Part shown: in pieces, positions 1 to 3,128 of the stretch | How the letters are laid out: each line of letters opens with the position of its first letter | Numbering within the stretch: position 1 is the first letter of the stretch | Assembly (NCBI GenBank): GCA_036274635.1 | Contig: DASUFI010000105.1 | Coordinates: 1 to 5,142, forward strand | Direction of reading: 5' to 3' | Source: DASUFI01 sp036274635 | GTDB lineage: Bacteria > Planctomycetota > B15-G4 | DNA: 5,142 bases | Notes under the pieces: model-generated | What the model saw: the letters and a program-made list of their open reading frames with translations, nothing else | Told to the model about the DNA's origin: nothing | Databases searched by the model: none | Position numbers and translations under genes: made by a program

Positions 1-46
1 GGCGGCCCTCCTGCGCGGCTGACTCGCGCGCCGCGGCCGCCCCGGG

Positions 47-52
47 TATCCT
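47..52 (+). promoter_or_regulatory. Possible -10 box giving a leaderless mRNA
   Basis: TATCCT (TAnnnT pattern) ends 8 bp before the ATG at 61 in an otherwise GC-saturated stretch. Transcription from it would begin at or next to the start codon, which would explain the missing ribosome binding site. No convincing -35 box is visible 17 bp upstream. This is a weak inference from one short motif. Confidence 0.3.
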
Positions 53-60
53 CCGTGCCC

Positions 61-483
61 ATGTCCAAGACCACACCCGACTGGCACGACGCCGACCTCG
101 TCGTGCGCCTCTACGACCTGCGCCGCGAAGCCGTGATGCGCAAGTCCCGCGACGCGATGAACGCGCGCTTCATGCCCAGGACCTACGAGGACTTCCTCGC
201 GGTCACCAAGCCCGAGCACCCCGACAACGCGGCCTTCCGCCAGGTCTCCACCTACTGGGAGATGGTCTACGCCATGGCCCGGCACGGCGTGGTGAACGCC
301 GAGTACTTCGTCGAGAGCAACCGCGAGGGCATGCTGCTCTACACCAAGGTGCAGCCCTTCGTCGCGCGGTTTCGCCAGGAGTCCTCGCCCACGGCCTTCC
401 GCAACGCGGAGTGGGTCGCGACGCAGACGGACGTCGGGCGCGCCACCTTCGCGATGTTCGAAAAGCGGCTCCGGCCGAGCTGA
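61..483 (+). CDS. Small hypothetical protein, DUF4760-like
   Basis: 140-residue soluble protein of unknown function. No signal peptide, membrane segment or catalytic motif is visible. The N-terminal part is charged (LYDLRREAVMRKSR at about residues 17-30). A central aromatic stretch around residues 64-100 (YWEMVYAMARHGVV, then EYFVESNREGMLLYTKVQPF) resembles, from memory, small DUF4760-type proteins of Acidobacteria-like genomes; the similarity is weak and untested. I chose ATG at 61. A GTG at 55 lies two codons upstream, and the frame stays open to the left edge, so a longer N-terminus cannot be excluded. No Shine-Dalgarno sequence precedes the ATG, but a TATCCT box lies at 47-52, so translation may be leaderless. 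Codon composition matches the neighbours. It is followed by a 267-bp gap and is probably transcribed separately from the rhodanese gene. Confidence 0.75.
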   Translation: MSKTTPDWHDADLVVRLYDLRREAVMRKSRDAMNARFMPRTYEDFLAVTKPEHPDNAAFRQVSTYWEMVYAMARHGVVNAEYFVESNREGMLLYTKVQPFVARFRQESSPTAFRNAEWVATQTDVGRATFAMFEKRLRPS

Positions 484-602
484 GGCGCAACCGGTCGGCC
501 GGCGCCGTCGCCAGCCGCAAGGCCCGCCGCCCGCGCGTGGTCGCCATCGCCAAGCGGCGCGCCGCGCGCGGATGCACGGGAGGGAACATCCATGCACTCG
601 GC

Positions 603-648
603 CGCCGGCGTACAGGATGGCCTCGGTGATGAGCTCCTGGACGCGGCG
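603..648. repeat. Hairpin-forming repeat, single-unit copy (copy A)
   Basis: Imperfect inverted repeat in the gap before the rhodanese gene. Positions 603-607 pair with 644-648, 609-611 with 641-643 and 613-617 with 635-639 (shifted pairing past a bulged G at 608). That gives 13 pairs with one bulge and one mismatch. The core 610-643 matches 3058-3091 at 29 of 34 positions (same orientation), including a shared CTCGGTGATGA. The left flank (GCCGCC) also resembles the flank of the copy at 3010. It therefore belongs to the same dispersed family as the 96-bp palindrome but holds one unit rather than two. Read as peptide it gives VQDGLGDELLDAA forward; the frame has no credible start signal and I do not call it coding. 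It ends about 50 bp upstream of the sigma-54 promoter of the rhodanese gene. Confidence 0.75.
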
Positions 649-698
649 AGAGCGCTTGCACAACCGGTCGTATCGGAGCTAGCGCGGCCCGCGCCGGC

Positions 699-716
699 TT
701 GGCACGGCGCATGCGG
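699..716 (+). promoter_or_regulatory. Sigma-54 (-24/-12) promoter of the rhodanese gene
   Basis: TTGGCACGgcgcATGCGG matches the RpoN consensus TGGCACG-N4-TTGC at all positions except the first T of the -12 box. GG at 701-702 and GC at 713-714 are separated by exactly 10 bp, the invariant spacing of this promoter class. The predicted start point is near 726, giving a 25-nt leader that contains the ribosome binding site at 740-744. Transcription would need a bacterial enhancer-binding protein bound upstream, most plausibly somewhere in 484-690. Confidence 0.8.
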
Positions 717-739
717 AGTCTCCCGCGACATACCGCACC

Positions 740-744
740 AAGGA
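740..744 (+). promoter_or_regulatory. Ribosome binding site of the rhodanese gene
   Basis: AAGGA lies 6 bp before ATG 751 and downstream of the predicted sigma-54 start point. It fixes 751 as the start, although the frame is open upstream to about 592. Confidence 0.7.
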
Positions 745-750
745 TCCGCG

Positions 751-1104
751 ATGCAGACCATGTCCCTCGACGAGCTGCGCCAGTGGCGTCGGCAGAAGAA
801 AGACTTCCTGCTGCTCGACGTGCTCGATGACTCCCAGTTCCAGCAGGGCCACGTGCCCGGCTCCCGCAGCGCGCCCGTGGCCCTGCCCGACTTCGAGCAG
901 CAGGTGGCGCGTCAGGCCGGCCGCAAGGACCGGCCCGTGGTCGTCTACTGCGCCAGCATGACCTGCGACGCCTCGACGCGGGCTGCGCGTCGTCTCGAGG
1001 ACGCCGGCTTCACCGATGTCCACGACTTCAAGGGCGGCATGAAGACCTGGCAGGAGGCCGGCGAGGCCGTCGAGTCCCTGAACCAGGCGGGCAGCGGCGG
1101 CTGA
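751..1104 (+). CDS. Single-domain rhodanese-like sulfurtransferase
   Basis: 117-residue cytoplasmic protein consisting of one rhodanese domain, about the size of GlpE-type enzymes. Family landmarks in order: FLLLDVLDDSQFQQGHVPGS (19-38), corresponding to the D-R/V..EF..GHI.GA block; VVVYCASMTCDAS (63-75) with the predicted persulfide-forming cysteine C67; an R77-AARRLEDAGF helix; and FKGGMKTWQEAG (93-104), the typical C-terminal GG..W..AG motif. The six-residue active loop is CASMTC, with a second cysteine (C72) that could resolve the persulfide. Rhodaneses move sulfane sulfur from thiosulfate or a persulfide donor to an acceptor; the real substrate cannot be read here. The start at 751 is preferred because AAGGA lies 6 bp upstream; ATG 760 is an alternative. 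It is expressed from a sigma-54 promoter and is convergent with the ferredoxin gene, 106 bp away. Confidence 0.92.
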   Translation: MQTMSLDELRQWRRQKKDFLLLDVLDDSQFQQGHVPGSRSAPVALPDFEQQVARQAGRKDRPVVVYCASMTCDASTRAARRLEDAGFTDVHDFKGGMKTWQEAGEAVESLNQAGSGG

Positions 1105-1178
1105 ATCCGGGCCGGGGGGAGATCCGTTCTGTGCCGGGCGCCGCGTCGGGCCGGCGGGGGCGGGGCGGCAGAGTGCAG

Positions 1179-1200
1179 AAAGGGGCGCGCGGCGCGCTCC
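1179..1200 (-). terminator. Possible weak terminator after the ferredoxin gene
   Basis: Read on the minus strand, just past the ferredoxin stop, a GC-only stem (GCGCG-CCG-CGCGC, extended by two more pairs across one mismatch) is followed by TTTCTG. The T run is short, and such stems arise easily in this composition, so the call is tentative. Confidence 0.3.
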
Positions 1201-1210
1201 GTGTGGTCCT

Positions 1211-1579
1211 TCAGGCCGGCACCGCCGGAAAGCGCTCGTGGATGGTCACGCCGGTGGCCCTCTCGATGTCCTCGGTCGGCCGCATGACGATCGCGTCCCA
1301 GGCCAGCTTGGCGCAGACGCGCACGCAGATCTCGCAGCCTATGCACTCGTCGTAGCGCACGCGGACGGGCGGGATGGGGCGGTCGGGGTACTTGGCGGGG
1401 TCGTCCTTCTCGATGCAGGCGACCGGGCAGAAGGGGATGCAGACCTCGCAGCCGGTGCAGTTGGGCTCGAGGATGACGGCCAGCTGCTTCGGGCGGCGCC
1501 GCTTGGTCGTGTATTTCTCCGGCACCTCGGGGATGCCGTCGAGCACGCCGCGGATCTTCTGCGAGTTGAGGACGCTCAT
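1211..1579 (-). CDS. 2x[4Fe-4S] bacterial-type ferredoxin
   Basis: 122-residue ferredoxin-fold electron carrier. Cluster motif 1 is C41-TG-C44-EV-C47-IPF-C51-P, with an extra C55. Motif 2 is C79-IG-C82-EI-C85-VRV-C89. In the family, the first three cysteines of one motif and the last of the other bind each [4Fe-4S] cluster. The proline that usually follows the fourth cysteine is present after C51 but is alanine after C89. The first 40 residues form a basic leader (KYTTKRRRPK at 23-32) with no signal peptide, so the protein should be cytoplasmic. An insert of about 23 residues (56-78) separates the motifs. The C-terminus (PTEDIERATGVTIHERFPAVPA) extends past the fold. The start is ATG at 1579; the open frame continues upstream only as an artefact antisense to the transaldolase gene. 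No clear ribosome binding site precedes it, and a sigma-54 promoter would start the mRNA only about 3 nt upstream; GTG at codon 12 is an alternative start. The redox partner is unknown. Confidence 0.9.
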   Translation of the reverse strand: MSVLNSQKIRGVLDGIPEVPEKYTTKRRRPKQLAVILEPNCTGCEVCIPFCPVACIEKDDPAKYPDRPIPPVRVRYDECIGCEICVRVCAKLAWDAIVMRPTEDIERATGVTIHERFPAVPA

Positions 1580-1593
1580 CGACCGTGACGGCC

Positions 1594-1608
1594 GCAAGGG
1601 ACGTGCCG
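1594..1608 (-). promoter_or_regulatory. Sigma-54 (-24/-12) promoter of the ferredoxin gene
   Basis: On the minus strand CGGCACGtcccTTGC matches TGGCACG-N4-TTGC except for C in place of the first T. GG (1607-1606) and GC (1595-1594) are spaced 10 bp apart, as required. The predicted start point is about 1582, leaving a leader of about 3 nt before ATG 1579. This is either a near-leaderless message or evidence that the real start codon is further downstream. Confidence 0.7.
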
Positions 1609-1619
1609 GACGACGGGCG

Positions 1620-1635
1620 TGGCACGCTCCTTGCG
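1620..1635 (+). promoter_or_regulatory. Sigma-54 (-24/-12) promoter of the transaldolase-like gene
   Basis: TGGCACGctccTTGCG matches every core base of the RpoN consensus TGGCACG-N4-TTGC. GG at 1621-1622 and GC at 1633-1634 have the required 10-bp gap. The predicted start point is about 1646, just before the GGAG at 1647-1650, giving a 12-nt leader. Its presence argues against translation from the GTG at 1619, which would lie inside the promoter. It points away from the ferredoxin promoter; the two -24 boxes are only 12 bp apart. Confidence 0.85.
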
Positions 1636-1646
1636 ACAGGGGGAGC

Positions 1647-1650
1647 GGAG
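1647..1650 (+). promoter_or_regulatory. Ribosome binding site of the transaldolase-like gene
   Basis: GGAG sits 7 bp before ATG 1658 and decides between that codon and the GTG 39 bp upstream (1619), which has no such site and overlaps the promoter. Confidence 0.65.
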
Positions 1651-1657
1651 GCCCCGC

Positions 1658-3007
1658 ATGCCCACTGCAGACACCCAGGAACCCCTCGACCGGCTCGCCC
1701 AGGCCGCGCTCACGGCGCGGCCGGTGTCGAAGGCGCCCCCTGCGCCGCCGCGCCTCGGCTCGCACGCGCTGCTCACGGCGCTGCAGCGGGCCGGCACGCG
1801 GCACATCTATGCGGACACGGCCGACGTCGACGAGCTCGCCGGCGTCGCGCGCATCCAGAGCGGCGTGCTGCTCGAGGAGATCGACGGCAACACCGCCAAC
1901 CAGCCGCTGGTCCGCAAGGCCATCGAGCGGGGCTTCGACGAGGCGGCGCTGCGCCACTGGGACCACGCGCTGCAGGCCGCCGCGCCGGGCCTGAGCTGGG
2001 CGCAGCGCGCGCCCTGGCTGTACGCACTGCTGTGCGCGCGCCTCGGCACCGACATCGTCGACGCCTTCGGCGCGGGCCGGCCGTGGGAGATCAGCCTCCA
2101 GCTCCACATGGACCTGCTCGACGACCCGCGATCGGCGGTGCGCGTGGGCCAGTGCCTGGCGGCGCTGGTGCCGGGCGTGCTCGTGAAGGTGCCCTTCGCC
2201 CCGGACGCCCCGCAGTGCTTCCTCATCGCGCGCGAGCTCGAGCTGAACGGCTTCCCCGTGAACTTCACCTCGACCTTCTCGGCTCGCCAGGTCGTGGCCG
2301 CGGCGCTGCTCGCGGACGTCACCCGCACGAACATCTTCCTGGGCCGCCTCGACCAGGGCCTGCAGGCCGAGGGGCTGGGCGAGCACGTCGTGCTGGAGGC
2401 CCAGCGCGCCCTGCTCGAGCTGCGCCGCCGCGACACCGTGAAGGCGCGGCTCATCGCCGCCAGCGTGCGCGAGTGGCGGACGATCCCGGCGCTGGCGGGC
2501 TGCGACGTCTTCACGATCCCCTGCAAGGTGCTGGCGGAGTTCCTCGAGCAGACCGAGGTGGACGCCGCGTCCATCCACGACCAGCGGCAGGAGTCTTCGG
2601 CGGATCGCGTGCGCGTCGGCGCCGCGGCCCGCGCCGCGCTGGGCCCGGAGCGCCTCGAGCGGCTGCACTGCGTCGAGCCGGAGTTCCTCACCTTCCTGCG
2701 CCGCTTCCGGGACAGCGCGGAGTGGACCGACGCGACCCTCGACGAGGGCGAGGCGCTGGCCGAGCGCTTCGAGCGCGAAGGCTTCGGCGACCTCTTCCAC
2801 CAGCCCACGGCCGCCGACGAGCAGGAGCTGCAGAAGTCCAAGCTGCCGCAGCTCGACGGCGCGCTCATCGGGCGCCTGGCCCTCGACACGCACTACAGCC
2901 TGCTGGCCAACGCCGATTTCGCCCGGCACCAGGAGGCGATCGACGCTCAGCTCGCGAGAGCCGTCGCAGGAGGCACCGACGGACAGGCAGCCGCCGGCGC
3001 CGAGTGA
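1658..3007 (+). CDS. Divergent transaldolase-family protein with C-terminal extension
   Basis: 449-residue TIM-barrel protein of the transaldolase family, which transfers dihydroxyacetone units between sugar phosphates through a lysine Schiff base. Landmarks: IYADTADVDEL (50-60) with the conserved Asp D53; IDGNTANQPLV (75-85), where classical enzymes have G-x-TTNP-SL; VLVKVPF (174-180) with the predicted Schiff-base lysine K177; VNFTSTFSARQ (201-211), matching the family's VN.T.iFS..QA block; FLGRLDQG (227-234), equivalent to F.GRiDD; and ARLIAASVREW (263-273) followed by AGCDVFTIP (280-288). An N-terminal tail (1-45, Pro/Ala-rich at 25-33) and about 150 residues after the barrel (300-449, including LALDTHYSLLANADFARHQ) make it longer than FSA/TalC (about 220) or TalB (about 317). 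No transmembrane segment is seen. The start is set by GGAG at 1647-1650 and by the sigma-54 promoter. The altered TTNP motif means true transaldolase activity is not assured; a related aldolase activity is possible. Confidence 0.85.
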   Translation: MPTADTQEPLDRLAQAALTARPVSKAPPAPPRLGSHALLTALQRAGTRHIYADTADVDELAGVARIQSGVLLEEIDGNTANQPLVRKAIERGFDEAALRHWDHALQAAAPGLSWAQRAPWLYALLCARLGTDIVDAFGAGRPWEISLQLHMDLLDDPRSAVRVGQCLAALVPGVLVKVPFAPDAPQCFLIARELELNGFPVNFTSTFSARQVVAAALLADVTRTNIFLGRLDQGLQAEGLGEHVVLEAQRALLELRRRDTVKARLIAASVREWRTIPALAGCDVFTIPCKVLAEFLEQTEVDAASIHDQRQESSADRVRVGAAARAALGPERLERLHCVEPEFLTFLRRFRDSAEWTDATLDEGEALAERFEREGFGDLFHQPTAADEQELQKSKLPQLDGALIGRLALDTHYSLLANADFARHQEAIDAQLARAVAGGTDGQAAAGAE

Positions 3008-3021
3008 TCGCGTCCGCCGCC

Positions 3022-3057
3022 GTGCAGGAAGAGCTCACTGAGGAATTCCTCGACGCC
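3022..3057 (+). repeat. 36-bp repeat unit B
   Basis: First of two head-to-tail units inside the palindrome, starting GTGCAGGA and ending CTCGACGCC. It agrees with the next unit at 24 of 36 positions. It is itself partly self-complementary (3026-3030 with 3046-3050, and 3034-3036 with 3040-3042). Confidence 0.65.
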
Positions 3058-3093
3058 GTACAGGAATGACTCGGTGATGAACTCCTGTACGAG
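3058..3093 (+). repeat. 36-bp repeat unit C
   Basis: Second unit, bounded by a perfect 8-bp inverted repeat GTACAGGA (3058-3065) / TCCTGTAC (3083-3090). Positions 3058-3091 match 610-643 at 29 of 34, making it the closest relative of the copy upstream of the rhodanese gene. Confidence 0.75.
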
Positions 3094-3128
3094 CGCGGCG
3101 GACGCCCTCCGGCGCGCCGCGCCGAGAG

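Larger units (their letters stand above)
3010..3105. repeat. 96-bp imperfect palindrome (long hairpin) between convergent genes
   Basis: Four stem blocks nest around a loop at about 3051-3061. 3010-3020 pairs with 3095-3105 (11 bp, perfect). 3022-3029 pairs with 3083-3090 (8 bp, one G.T). 3035-3042 pairs with 3070-3077 (8 bp, one T.G). 3045-3050 pairs with 3062-3067 (6 bp). In total 33 pairs are broken only by small internal loops. It fills most of the 121-bp gap between the stops of the transaldolase-like and helicase genes and would form from transcripts of either strand. No T run follows on either side, so it is not a standard intrinsic terminator, though it could slow convergent transcription or protect 3' ends. 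The interior is two quasi-palindromic 36-bp units in tandem. Confidence 0.85.

Noticed and set aside
2..22. Possible tail of an upstream gene (AALLRG then TGA).
   Set aside because: Six codons are too few to tell a gene end from chance.
592..750. N-terminal extension of the rhodanese frame by 53 codons to ATG 592.
   Set aside because: It would span the repeat hairpin and the sigma-54 promoter, and it lacks the AAGGA site that sits before ATG 751; the rhodanese domain is complete from 751.
1105..1160. GC-rich inverted repeats (GCCGG/CCGGC) after the rhodanese stop as a terminator.
   Set aside because: Stems are short, with no T run; such matches are common in this base composition.
1619..1657. 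GTG start 13 codons before the chosen transaldolase start.
   Set aside because: It overlaps the -24 box of the promoter, so it would not be in the transcript, and GGAG supports ATG 1658.
1211..2929. A 572-codon minus-strand open frame running antisense through the transaldolase-like gene into the ferredoxin.
   Set aside because: Only the last 122 codons have ferredoxin motifs. The upstream part is a low-complexity Arg/Ala/Gly/Leu-rich mirror of the plus-strand gene, an expected artefact at this GC content.
1585..3069. A 494-codon plus-strand open frame overlapping the transaldolase-like gene and ending in the repeat.
   Set aside because: Composition is Arg/Ala/Gly/Pro-rich with no family motif, and it is out of frame with a clearly homologous protein. 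Its end only translates the repeat unit.
3022..3093. The tandem 36-bp units as a CRISPR array.
   Set aside because: The units abut with no spacers, share only 24 of 36 bases, number just two, and no cas genes are present.
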